Source of the DNA: Achromobacter spanius
Lineage (GTDB): Bacteria > Pseudomonadota > Gammaproteobacteria > Burkholderiales > Burkholderiaceae_B
NCBI RefSeq assembly: GCF_003994415.1
Contig: NZ_CP034689.1
Location: 4,712,001 to 4,776,000 of the forward strand
DNA: 64,000 bases
Reading direction: 5' to 3'
The notes under the pieces were generated by a model. That model made no database searches, was not told the origin of the DNA, and saw only the letters and a program-made list of their open reading frames with translations. Below, piece after piece: positions 9,326 through 16,803 of this stretch. The position numbers were made by a program, and so were the translations under genes. How positions within the stretch are numbered: position 1 is the stretch's first letter; every line of letters starts with the position of its first letter.

Positions 9326-9394
9326 CGCGTTAAGCGTCGGATTTCGCGTGACGGGCGTGCCGCGCTTCACCCATCCTACAAAGTACCGTCGCGT

Positions 9395-9472
9395 CAGGTG
9401 CCGAAGATAGGTCCGTCGAATCAGGTGCCAACGTCCGTCGTCGGATTACATGCCAAGAGAGGTCCGTCGGAT
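9395..9472 (+). repeat. Three degenerate 25-27-base tandem repeats
   Basis: Copies at 9395-9421, 9422-9446 and 9447-9472 share the pattern (CAGG/TACA)TGCC-AA-n-GTCCGTCG-n-AT. They are imperfect, intergenic and of unknown function. They lie just outside the split 66-bp repeat. Confidence 0.5.
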
Positions 9473-9726
9473 CACGCCCGGAAAATGCCACCAAACCAAA
9501 TGCCAAAAGAGGCCGCCCGCGCGGCCGGCTTTGGCGGCCCTGCACACTCCTCCAATCCCTCACCAGCCTCACAGAAGCATGCCAAGCACACCACCCGCCC
9601 CAGCGCCCGCCAAGTTTCCCGCAGCGCAGCTCGGGGTGGCGGTGGCCTGGTGGCGCGGGGAGTCGATAAGCCCGAGGGAATCCGAAGGCAGCCGCCGCAG
9701 GCGGCAACGAGGATGACGACGGGGCA

Positions 9727-9748
9727 GTCCGGAGCGAAGGCTCCGGAC
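9727..9748 (+). other. Perfect 9-bp hairpin with tetraloop
   Basis: GTCCGGAGC (9727-9735), loop GAAG, GCTCCGGAC (9740-9748). No T run follows, so it is not an obvious terminator. Together with the GC hairpin near 9694 it may belong to a structured intergenic element or a small RNA. That is not shown. Confidence 0.35.
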
Positions 9749-9941
9749 CGCAATCGTTGACCCGCGCCGCCAGGACGCCGCCGCCCCGGGCGTCTCAGGA
9801 ACCTCGCCCCGGGGCGCCCCAAGAACTACGCCCCAAGCATCTCAAGCCCCCCGCACACCAAGGGCATTCCCTCACGCCCTCCACATCCAGCCTCCCGTAC
9901 ACTCCCCAAAAATCCGCCCCGCGCCGCCATAAAGCCCCGCC

Positions 9942-11084
9942 ATGTTCGCCGACCTGAACCACCTATCCCATCACGCCGCCTGGCGCCGCCAGTTGGAAAT
10001 GCTGTTGGAGTCCGCCGGCGAAGGCATTTACGGGATCGACCTGCGTGGCCGTTGCATCTTCATCAACGGGGCCGGCGCCACCCTGCTCGGCTACACCCCT
10101 GACGAAGTTGTCGGCCGCAACATGCACTACCTCATCCATCACTCCCACGCCAACCGCGCCCTGATGCCCGTGCATGACTGCCGCATCTTCCAAGCCTTTC
10201 GCGAAGGCCGTGGCGTGCGCGTTGACGACGAAGTGCTCTGGCGCCGCGACGGCTCCTGCTTTGACGCCCAATACGCCTCCTACCCCATTCGCAACGACGG
10301 CGAAGTCGTCGGCGCCGTCGTCACGTTTTCAGACATCACCGACCGCAAGCGCATCGAACGCGAACTGCACAACACCCAGGCCCTGCTCGAACGCCGCGTC
10401 GGCGAACGCACCGCCGAACTCAGCAACGCCCACGACTCCCTGCGCCGCCTGTCCTCACACCTGTCCACCCTGCGCGAAGAAGAGCGCGCCCACATCGCCC
10501 GCAACATCCATGACGACCTCGGCGCATCCTTCACCGCCCTGCAACTGGACCTGAACTGGCTACGCCGCCAACTCGGCGCCACGCCCGAACTGCAAACCCA
10601 CGTTGACCGCATGCTGGAAGTCACCCAGACCGCCATGGGCGCCACCCGCCGCATCCTCAGCGACCTGCGCCCCGTCGTCCTTGACCACCTGGGCCTGTGG
10701 GCCGCCCTGGAAACCCTGCTGCAAGACCTGCAAACCCGCACCGGCCTGCAATGCCGCTACCTCTGCCCGCCCGACACCGAACGCCGCCGCCTTGACCGTA
10801 ACGCCGAAATCGCCGTCTACCGCATCGTCCAGGAACTGCTGACCAACGTGCAGCGCCACGCCTGCGCCCGCAGCGTCAGCGTCAGCGCCGTCTGGAGCGA
10901 CGACGGCCTGCTGCTGACCGTGGAAGACGACGGCATCGGCATGCAACTGCCCGAAGCCCGCCACACCTTCGGCATACTTGGCATGCGTGAACGCGCGCGC
11001 GGCATCGGCGGCGACCTTGCCCTGGACAGCGCCCCCGGCGCCGGCATGCGCGCCCGCCTGCGTCTGAACCCCACCCGCGCCTGA
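9942..11084 (+). CDS. PAS-domain sensor histidine kinase, NarX/NarL type
   Basis: Soluble sensor kinase of 380 residues with no membrane segment, so it senses something in the cytoplasm. A PAS domain (about 13-135) ends in the usual FSDITDRKR. A short coiled coil leads to a HisKA_3 dimerisation helix with phospho-acceptor H190 (ARNIHDDLGASF). The HATPase domain shows ELLTNVQRHA, DDGIGM and GILGMRERARGIGG. The response regulator gene follows 19 bases later and the cyanate operon follows that, so its cue may be cyanate or nitrogen state. That is inference from position. Confidence 0.92.
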   Translation: MFADLNHLSHHAAWRRQLEMLLESAGEGIYGIDLRGRCIFINGAGATLLGYTPDEVVGRNMHYLIHHSHANRALMPVHDCRIFQAFREGRGVRVDDEVLWRRDGSCFDAQYASYPIRNDGEVVGAVVTFSDITDRKRIERELHNTQALLERRVGERTAELSNAHDSLRRLSSHLSTLREEERAHIARNIHDDLGASFTALQLDLNWLRRQLGATPELQTHVDRMLEVTQTAMGATRRILSDLRPVVLDHLGLWAALETLLQDLQTRTGLQCRYLCPPDTERRRLDRNAEIAVYRIVQELLTNVQRHACARSVSVSAVWSDDGLLLTVEDDGIGMQLPEARHTFGILGMRERARGIGGDLALDSAPGAGMRARLRLNPTRA

Positions 11085-11103
11085 ACCCTACTTGCCCCGC
11101 TCC

Positions 11104-11742
11104 ATGGCCCTGAACCTGCTCATCGTCGACGACCACCTCATCATCCGCCGAGGCCTGGCCCGCATCCTGGAAGAAGACCCGCGCGTGGCCCTCGTACACG
11201 AAGCCGCCGACGCCCCCTCCGCCCTGCGCGCCCTGCGCCAGACCCGCTACGACGCCATGGTGCTGGACGTGGCCCTGGGCGAACGCGACGGGCTCGACGT
11301 CCTGAAAACCGTGCGCGCCGACTACCCCGCCCTGGGCGTCGTCATGCTCTCCGTCTACCCCGAAACCCAGTTCGCCGTGCGCGCCCTGCGCACCGGCGCG
11401 CACGCCTACCTGAACAAAGGCTGCGACCCCGACGAACTGCTGTCCGCCCTGATCAACGCCGCCGCCGGCAAGCTCTACGTCACCCCCACCGTGGCCGAAC
11501 TGCTGGCCCACACCGTGCGCCAGGACAGCACCCGCCCCCCGCACGAGCAACTCTCCAACCGCGAATTCCAGGTCTTGCAGTTGCTGGTGGCCGGCCGTTC
11601 GGTATCCGCCATCGGCGAACAGCTGGCTCTGTCGGTCAACACCATCTCCACCTACCGCAGCCGCATCTTCGAAAAGCTCGGCGTGCGCACGCTGGTGGAA
11701 CTGGTGGCCTACGCCAATACGCACCACCTGGGTGCGCTGTAG
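11104..11742 (+). CDS. LuxR/NarL-family response regulator
   Basis: 212 residues. The receiver domain has acidic pocket D9/D10, phospho-acceptor D55 (AMVLDVALGE) and switch residue K105 (AYLNKG). The C-terminal LuxR helix-turn-helix shows LSNREFQVLQLL and SVNTISTYRSRIFEKL. I used the ATG at 11104 rather than a TTG at 11092. It is the cognate partner of the upstream PAS kinase and probably acts on the cyanate operon that begins 136 bases downstream. A candidate operator is annotated there. Confidence 0.93.
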   Translation: MALNLLIVDDHLIIRRGLARILEEDPRVALVHEAADAPSALRALRQTRYDAMVLDVALGERDGLDVLKTVRADYPALGVVMLSVYPETQFAVRALRTGAHAYLNKGCDPDELLSALINAAAGKLYVTPTVAELLAHTVRQDSTRPPHEQLSNREFQVLQLLVAGRSVSAIGEQLALSVNTISTYRSRIFEKLGVRTLVELVAYANTHHLGAL

Positions 11743-11777
11743 CCGCCTTGCGCACCAGCACGGCGCAGCGTCGCACC

Positions 11778-11797
11778 GCGTAGTAGACCCCCTACAC
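11778..11797. promoter_or_regulatory. Candidate response-regulator operator upstream of cynA
   Basis: CGCGTAG (from 11777) and CTACACG (to 11798) form an inverted repeat with one mismatch around TAGACCCC. The inner repeat GTAG-ACCCC-CTAC is perfect (11783-11795). It lies about 80 bases before cynA and directly after the NarL-type regulator gene, a natural target position. The assignment is inference. Confidence 0.35.
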
Positions 11798-11844
11798 GCA
11801 TATCGTCGAACCGGGGATACCGGCCCCGCGCGCCCGGCCCCATG

Positions 11845-11875
11845 ATGGCTCCAATCCCCCTCTGGCCGGAGCCAT
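11845..11875 (+). promoter_or_regulatory. Hairpin covering the cynA ribosome-binding site
   Basis: ATGGCTCC (11845-11852) is a perfect inverted repeat of GGAGCCAT (11868-11875), with a 15-base loop. The right arm contains GGAG at 11868-11871, which is spaced correctly (7 bases) to be the Shine-Dalgarno of cynA at 11879. The folded RNA would hide the ribosome-binding site. Confidence 0.4.
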
Positions 11876-11878
11876 CCC

Positions 11879-13225
11879 ATGTCCCTATTCAGCAATCCGT
11901 TCGACGCCAACAGCCGTCTTGCCTGCGGCTGCGGCCGCCACGCCTCGCAAGCCGAACATGACCGCGCCGTGCAATCCATCACGGACAACGCAGTCGACCA
12001 GGCGGTGATGCGCGCCCTGTTTCCGGAAGACGGACTGCGCCGCCGCTTCTTGCGCGCGGTGGGCGGTGGCACCGCCATGGCCGCCATTGCGTCGATCTTT
12101 CCGCTAGCCGCCGCCCGCGAAGCCTTCGCGCAATCCACCGGCCCGCTGGAAAAGCAAAAGCTGAAGGTCGGCTTCATTCCCATCACCTGCGCCACGCCCA
12201 TCATCATGGCGCACCCCATGGGCTTCTATGCCAAACAGGGGCTCGACGTGGAAGTAGTGAAGACCGCCGGCTGGGCGCTGGTGCGCGACAAGGCCATGTC
12301 CGGCGAATACGACGCCGCCCACATGTTGTCTCCCATGCCGCTGGCCATCTCGCTGGGCGTCGGCGCCAGCCGCGCCGTGCCGTGGACCATGCCCGCCGTG
12401 GAGAACATCAACGGCCAGGCCATCACGCTGTCCATGAAACACAAGGACCGCCGCGACCCCAAGGACTGGAAGGGCTTCAAGTTCGCCGTGCCGTTCGACT
12501 ATTCCATGCACAACTACCTGTTGCGCTACTACCTGGCCGAACACGGCCTGGACCCCGACACCGACGTGCAGATCCGTTCCGTGCCGCCCCCTGAAATGGT
12601 GGCCAACCTGCGCGCCGACAACATCGACGGATTCCTGGCGCCGGACCCCGTCAACCAGCGCGCGGTCTACGACGGCGTGGGCTTCATCCACACGCTGTCC
12701 AAAACCATCTGGGACGGTCACCCCTGCTGCGCGTTCGCCGCCAGCCAGGAATTCGTGAAGACCATGCCCAACACCTACCAGGCCTTGTTGAAGTCCATCA
12801 TCGAAGCCACCGCTTACGCCCGCAACCCCGTCAATCGCAAGGAAATCGCCGCCGCCATCGCCGCGCCCAACTACCTGAACCAGCCCGTCACCGTGGTCGA
12901 ACAGGTGCTGACCGGCACCTACGCCGACGGCCTGGGCAAAGTGCTGACGGACCCCAACCGCATCGACTTCGATCCCATGCCGTGGCAGTCCTTCGCCGTG
13001 TGGATCCTGACGCAGATGAAGCGCTGGGGTCAGGTCAAGGGCGACATCGACTACCAGAAGGTGGCCAGCGAGGTCTTCCTGGCGACCGACGCCGTGCGCC
13101 TGATGCGCGAGGCCGGCCTGACCCCGCCCGCCGAATCGGCCAAGAGCTTCAGCGTCATGGGCAAGCCGTTTGACCCGGCCCAGCCCGAGGCCTATCTGGC
13201 CAGCTTCAAGATCCGGAGAACCTGA
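11879..13225 (+). CDS. cynA: Cyanate/nitrate-type ABC transporter substrate-binding protein
   Basis: Periplasmic binding protein of the NrtA/CmpA/CynA (NMT1-like) family, 448 residues. Twin-arginine-type export signal RRRFLRAVGGG starts near residue 58 and ends near REAFAQ. The mature domain reads KLKVGFIPITCATPIIMA, typical of nitrate/cyanate binders. The roughly 55 residues before the signal are unusual and hold a conserved-looking CGCGRHASQAEHD cluster. Cyanate rather than nitrate is inferred from cyanase as the last gene of the operon. The stop overlaps the permease start by one base. Its ribosome-binding site is in a hairpin. Confidence 0.88.
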   Translation: MSLFSNPFDANSRLACGCGRHASQAEHDRAVQSITDNAVDQAVMRALFPEDGLRRRFLRAVGGGTAMAAIASIFPLAAAREAFAQSTGPLEKQKLKVGFIPITCATPIIMAHPMGFYAKQGLDVEVVKTAGWALVRDKAMSGEYDAAHMLSPMPLAISLGVGASRAVPWTMPAVENINGQAITLSMKHKDRRDPKDWKGFKFAVPFDYSMHNYLLRYYLAEHGLDPDTDVQIRSVPPPEMVANLRADNIDGFLAPDPVNQRAVYDGVGFIHTLSKTIWDGHPCCAFAASQEFVKTMPNTYQALLKSIIEATAYARNPVNRKEIAAAIAAPNYLNQPVTVVEQVLTGTYADGLGKVLTDPNRIDFDPMPWQSFAVWILTQMKRWGQVKGDIDYQKVASEVFLATDAVRLMREAGLTPPAESAKSFSVMGKPFDPAQPEAYLASFKIRRT

Positions 13226-14067
13226 TGCGGTCGGTGCAATATTGGCGGGCCACGTTTCTGTCCGTCGCGCTGTTCCTGGCGTTTTTGCTGCTGTGGCACG
13301 CCGCCACGCGCCCCGACACGGGCGACGTGACGGTGGACCCGGCCTACGCCGCGCTGGTCGGCAATGCCGCGGCCAGCGGTTCCAAGACGCCGTTTCCCGG
13401 CCCGGCCGACGTTGGCGAAAAGCTGTGGCAACACCTGAAAGACCCGTTCTACGACCGTGGACCCAACGACAAGGGCATCGGCGTGCAACTGGCGTATTCG
13501 GTAGCGCGCGTGCTGGCCGGCTTCAGCCTGGCCGCGCTGGTGGCGATACCGCTGGGCTTTCTGATCGGCATGTCCAAGACCGTCTACCGCGCCTTCGACC
13601 CCTTCATCCAGGTGCTCAAGCCCATTTCACCTTTGGCCTGGATGCCGCTGGCGCTCTACACCATCCAGGACGCCGACACGTCCGCCATCTTCGTCATCTT
13701 CATTTGCTCGCTGTGGCCGATGCTGGTGAACACCGCGTTTGGCGTGGGCGCCGTGCGGCAAGACTGGCTGAACGTGGCGCGCACGCTGGAAGTGTCACGC
13801 CTGCGCACCGCCTTGCAGGTGATCCTGCCCGCCGCCGCGCCCACCATCATGACCGGCATGCGCATTTCGGTAGGCATCGCCTGGCTGGTGATCGTGGCAG
13901 CGGAAATGCTGATCGGCGGCACGGGCATCGGCTACTTCGTGTGGAATGAATGGAACAACCTGTCGATAGCCAACATCATCTGCGCCATCTTCTTCATCGG
14001 CCTGATCGGCATGCTGCTGGACACCGTGCTGGCACGCGCCGCGCGGCTGGTCAGCTATCGGGAGTAA
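13225..14067 (+). CDS. cynB: Cyanate-type ABC transporter permease
   Basis: Inner-membrane permease of the NrtB/SsuC/TauC type, 280 residues. It has an N-terminal membrane segment (FLSVALFLAFLLLWHAAT), a periplasmic stretch, then the BPD_transp_1 core with about five more segments. The family signature KPISPLAWMPLALYTI and the EAA-loop region DWLNVARTLEVSRLRTALQ are clear. It starts within the stop of the binding-protein gene (TGATG), indicating translational coupling. It works with the preceding binding protein and the ATPase that follows four bases later. Confidence 0.9.
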   Translation: MRSVQYWRATFLSVALFLAFLLLWHAATRPDTGDVTVDPAYAALVGNAAASGSKTPFPGPADVGEKLWQHLKDPFYDRGPNDKGIGVQLAYSVARVLAGFSLAALVAIPLGFLIGMSKTVYRAFDPFIQVLKPISPLAWMPLALYTIQDADTSAIFVIFICSLWPMLVNTAFGVGAVRQDWLNVARTLEVSRLRTALQVILPAAAPTIMTGMRISVGIAWLVIVAAEMLIGGTGIGYFVWNEWNNLSIANIICAIFFIGLIGMLLDTVLARAARLVSYRE

Positions 14068-14071
14068 CGCC

Positions 14072-14878
14072 ATGAGCCATGCATTCCTGCAAGTCCAGGG
14101 CCTGGGCAAACGCTACCCCGGGCGCAACGGCCAGCCCCAGCCGCCCGTGTTCGAGAACGTGGATTTCGACATCGAGCAAGGCCAGTTCGTTTGCGTGATT
14201 GGCCATTCCGGCTGCGGCAAGACCACCATCCTGAACGTGCTGGCCGGCATCGACGACACCAACGAAGGCGTCGTCATCATGGACGGCCGCCAGATCTCGG
14301 GCCCGTCGCTGGAACGCGGCGTGGTGTTCCAGGCGCATGCATTGCTGCCCTGGCTGACCGCGCTGCAAAACGTGGAATTCGGCGTGCGTTCGCGCTGGCC
14401 CGCCTATAGCCGCGAGCAAGTGCGCGAACACAGCCTGCGCTACCTGGACATGGTGGGCCTGGCGCAGGCGGCCGGCAAGAAGCCCAGCGAACTGTCGGGC
14501 GGCATGAAGCAGCGCGTGGGTATTGCACGCGCCTTCGCCATCCAGCCCAAGATGCTGTTGCTGGACGAACCCTTCGGCGCGCTGGACGCATTGACACGCG
14601 GCACCATCCAGGACGAGCTGCGCGGCATCGTGCAGCAAACGCGCCAGACCGTATTCATGATCACGCACGACGTGGACGAAGCCATTCTGCTGTCGGACCG
14701 CATCCTGCTCATGAGCGCGGGCCCCTACGCCCGCATTGCCGAGTCCGTCAGTGTGGACCTGCCGCGCGACCGGACCCGTGCGAGCCTGCATCACGAACCC
14801 CGCTACTACGACATTCGCAACCATCTCGTCGACTTCCTGGTCGACAAGGCATCCCACAAGGAGGGAACCCCATCATGA
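14072..14878 (+). CDS. cynD: Cyanate-type ABC transporter ATP-binding protein
   Basis: 268-residue ATPase of the nitrate/sulfonate/taurine family. It shows Walker A GHSGCGKTT, the Q-loop VVFQAHALLPWL, the signature LSGGMKQR, Walker B MLLLDEPFGALD and the H-loop MITHDVDEA. GGGAGT precedes the start. It has no extra C-terminal regulatory domain of the NrtC kind. The stop overlaps the cyanase start (ATGA), so uptake and breakdown are translated as one unit. Confidence 0.92.
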   Translation: MSHAFLQVQGLGKRYPGRNGQPQPPVFENVDFDIEQGQFVCVIGHSGCGKTTILNVLAGIDDTNEGVVIMDGRQISGPSLERGVVFQAHALLPWLTALQNVEFGVRSRWPAYSREQVREHSLRYLDMVGLAQAAGKKPSELSGGMKQRVGIARAFAIQPKMLLLDEPFGALDALTRGTIQDELRGIVQQTRQTVFMITHDVDEAILLSDRILLMSAGPYARIAESVSVDLPRDRTRASLHHEPRYYDIRNHLVDFLVDKASHKEGTPS

Positions 14879-15321
14879 TGTCCCGCGCTGAAGTGACCGA
14901 ACTGGTCGTTACCCGCAAACTGGAAAAAAAGCTGTCCTGGAGCGCCATTGCCGAAGCCGTCGGCCAAAGCAAGGAATGGACCACCGCCGCGCTGCTGGGC
15001 CAGATGACGCTGACCGAAGAACAGGCGCTTGCCGCCGCCCGCATCCTGGACCTGCCGGATGACGCCGTGCTGCAACTGCAAGTGGTGCCTTACAAGGGCT
15101 CGCTGCCCACCACGGTGCCTACCGACCCGCTGATCTACCGCTTCTATGAGCTGATCAACGTCTACGGCACCACCTTCAAGGCGCTGATCCATGAAGAGTT
15201 TGGCGACGGCATCATGAGCGCCATCGATTTCAAGATGGACTTGCAGCGCGAAGCCGACCCCAAGGGCGACCGCGTGCAGATCGTGATGAGCGGCAAGTTC
15301 CTGCCGTACAAGATGTATTGA
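14875..15321 (+). CDS. cynS: Cyanate hydratase (cyanase)
   Basis: Catalyses cyanate plus bicarbonate to ammonia and CO2. It has 148 residues; the E. coli enzyme has 156. An N-terminal helical domain is followed by the catalytic C-terminal fold. Active-site residues are R89 and E92 (IYRFYELINVYG) and S115 (IMSAIDF), matching Arg96, Glu99 and Ser122 of E. coli with a constant offset of 7. A strong AAGGAGGG precedes the start. The ATG at 14878 is an alternative. A terminator follows. With the importer it lets the cell use cyanate as nitrogen source or detoxify it. Confidence 0.97.
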   Translation: MMSRAEVTELVVTRKLEKKLSWSAIAEAVGQSKEWTTAALLGQMTLTEEQALAAARILDLPDDAVLQLQVVPYKGSLPTTVPTDPLIYRFYELINVYGTTFKALIHEEFGDGIMSAIDFKMDLQREADPKGDRVQIVMSGKFLPYKMY

Positions 15322-15333
15322 TGGCTTGAGCTG

Positions 15334-15363
15334 CGCGCCCCGCGTCAAGACCGGGGCGCGTTT
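15334..15363 (+). terminator. Terminator-like hairpin after cynS
   Basis: CGCGCCCCG (15334-15342) pairs with CGGGGCGCG (15352-15360) around a 9-base loop, followed by TTTGGGTT. The stem is strong but the T run is weak. It lies between the convergent cynS and pdxY genes. Confidence 0.6.
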
Positions 15364-15379
15364 GGGTTGCTGTGTTGGC

Positions 15380-16243
15380 CTAGCCTTCCACCGCCAGCTC
15401 TTCCCAGCCCAGCTCGCGCGTGCGCTGCAAGGTGGCCGTGACTTGCGCCGCCGCCTCGCGCGCCGCTTCAGGCAATTCCTGCCCGGTCAACAGCTTGGCC
15501 GTCAGGCTGGCCATGAACACGTCGCCGGTGCCATGCACCGACGGCGGGATGGCGATTTCCGGATGCGTCACGACGTTGAGCGTGTCGCGCGTGACCACCG
15601 CCAACTGCAAGGCGCCCGGTTCCGCCGCCATCGGCGCGGCGCTGGTCACCACAATCCATTGCGGCCCCAACGCGATCAGTTCACGCGCCGCCGCCGCCAC
15701 CTCGTCCATCGTCGCCAAGGGTCGGCCCACCAGCATTTCTAGTTCAAAGTGATTCGGCGTCATGCCGTCGGCCAGCGGCACCAGCAAGTCGCGGTACTGC
15801 GCGACCAGACCCGCGTCCACATACAAGCCGTCGTTGCGGTCGCCCATGACCGGGTCGATATGCACGCGCAGGTCCGGCCGCGCGGCGCGCAAGGCCGGCA
15901 ACCAGCTTGCCAGCAGGTCCGCCTGCCCTGGCTGCCCCAGATAGCCGCAGACCACGGCGCGCGCCACGCGGGTCACGCCGCGCTCGTCCAGGCCCTTCAA
16001 CAAACCGGCGAACCAGTCCAACGAAACAGCCCCGCCATGCAGCGTGGGGTAGTGCGGCGTATTGCTCAGCACCACCGTGGGCACCGCGATGACGCGCAGG
16101 CCCGCGCGGCGGAAGATCGGCATGGCGGCGTTGTTGCCGACATAGCCGTAGACAACTTGGGACTGGATCGAAATGACGTCCACCTGCGCGGTGAAGGCGG
16201 GCAACGCTGCGCCGGGCGTGGGGGCAGCGGAAATGGCGGTCAT
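15380..16243 (-). CDS. pdxY: Pyridoxal kinase PdxY
   Basis: Salvage kinase that phosphorylates pyridoxal to PLP, 287 residues, the same length as E. coli PdxY. Marks are VISIQSQVVYGYVGNNAA at the N-terminus, VHIDPVMGD, MTPNHFELEMLVG, VVTSAAP and the GTGDVF loop with the catalytic Asp. I chose the ATG at 16243, which has AGGAG upstream. A longer frame to 16426 is low-complexity. It is monocistronic between the cyanase gene and the toxin-antitoxin pair. Confidence 0.93.
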   Translation of the reverse strand: MTAISAAPTPGAALPAFTAQVDVISIQSQVVYGYVGNNAAMPIFRRAGLRVIAVPTVVLSNTPHYPTLHGGAVSLDWFAGLLKGLDERGVTRVARAVVCGYLGQPGQADLLASWLPALRAARPDLRVHIDPVMGDRNDGLYVDAGLVAQYRDLLVPLADGMTPNHFELEMLVGRPLATMDEVAAAARELIALGPQWIVVTSAAPMAAEPGALQLAVVTRDTLNVVTHPEIAIPPSVHGTGDVFMASLTAKLLTGQELPEAAREAAAQVTATLQRTRELGWEELAVEG

Positions 16244-16305
16244 ACGGCGGGCTCCTGACAGGAACTTAAGGTTGCATGCCGGCAAGCGACCGGCTGCGCA
16301 ACATT

Positions 16306-16803
16306 CTAGTCCGCTGCGGCGCCCTGGCATGCCGCGGCCAGCCAGGCGGCGCCGTCCCGCACCGCGCGAACAACGCCGCCGAGGTGGGGCGCGTAGGGAT
16401 AGGCCACCGACGACAAGACCCGGCATTGCCCCATTTGCGGATGCGCGGTGTTCATCAAGTACTGGACGCCGCCCGTGGCGGTCGGCACGCGCAGCAACAG
16501 GGCGTCACCCCCCGCCAGCCAGGCGTCGCCCACCGCCCGCGTGGCGCGCAGATCGGTCTGCCAATGCGGCGGAGGCTCGGCCACGCCCACCGCGCGAGCG
16601 GGCGCCCCCACCTCCAGCAGCAGGTAATCGCGCGGCAAGGCGTCAGGATGCGGCACCTCGGCCAACGCCAGTCGCGCGAGCACCGCGGCGGCCGGGCTTG
16701 CATCCAGCACGATCACCGGTGCGCCCGCCTCGTGCCACCGGCCCGCCGGCAGCGCGCGCGGCTGCACGTCCTGGGCATTGCTCAAGCGCCACAGGGCAAT
16801 CAT
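16306..16803 (-). CDS. RES-domain toxin
   Basis: 165 residues, RES family. These toxins act on NAD+ (degradation or ADP-ribosyl transfer) when not bound by their antitoxin. It shows LWRLSN near the start, GRWHEAGAPVIVLDASPAAA, VGDAWLAGGDALLLRVPTA and QYLMNTAHPQM, the usual order. The Glu that normally follows the Ser-containing helix (consensus ALLE) appears to be Ala (AVLA), so activity is uncertain. Its start overlaps the antitoxin stop by four bases (ATGA), the standard coupling of such pairs. Confidence 0.82.
   Translation of the reverse strand: MIALWRLSNAQDVQPRALPAGRWHEAGAPVIVLDASPAAAVLARLALAEVPHPDALPRDYLLLEVGAPARAVGVAEPPPHWQTDLRATRAVGDAWLAGGDALLLRVPTATGGVQYLMNTAHPQMGQCRVLSSVAYPYAPHLGGVVRAVRDGAAWLAAACQGAAAD

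Larger units (their letters stand above)
8024..9379 (+). repeat. 66-bp interspersed repeat, copy R2, split by an insertion sequence
   Basis: The left part GATGGGTTGCGCGCGTT is at 8024-8040. The remainder, ending CTTCACCCATCCTAC, is at 9332-9379. Removing the element and one 6-base target copy restores a unit of the same length and ends as copies R1 and R3. Confidence 0.7.
9332..9941. other. 610-base intergenic region with short repeats and hairpins
   Basis: No gene is supported. The GC-rich open frames here are shadows with unlikely composition. It contains the right part of repeat R2, three degenerate 25-27-base repeats (9395-9472), a GCCGCC-gca-GGCGGC hairpin near 9694, and a perfect 9-base-pair hairpin with a GAAG tetraloop (9727-9748). 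The promoter of the kinase operon should lie towards the right end, but no clear motif was found. Confidence 0.5.
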
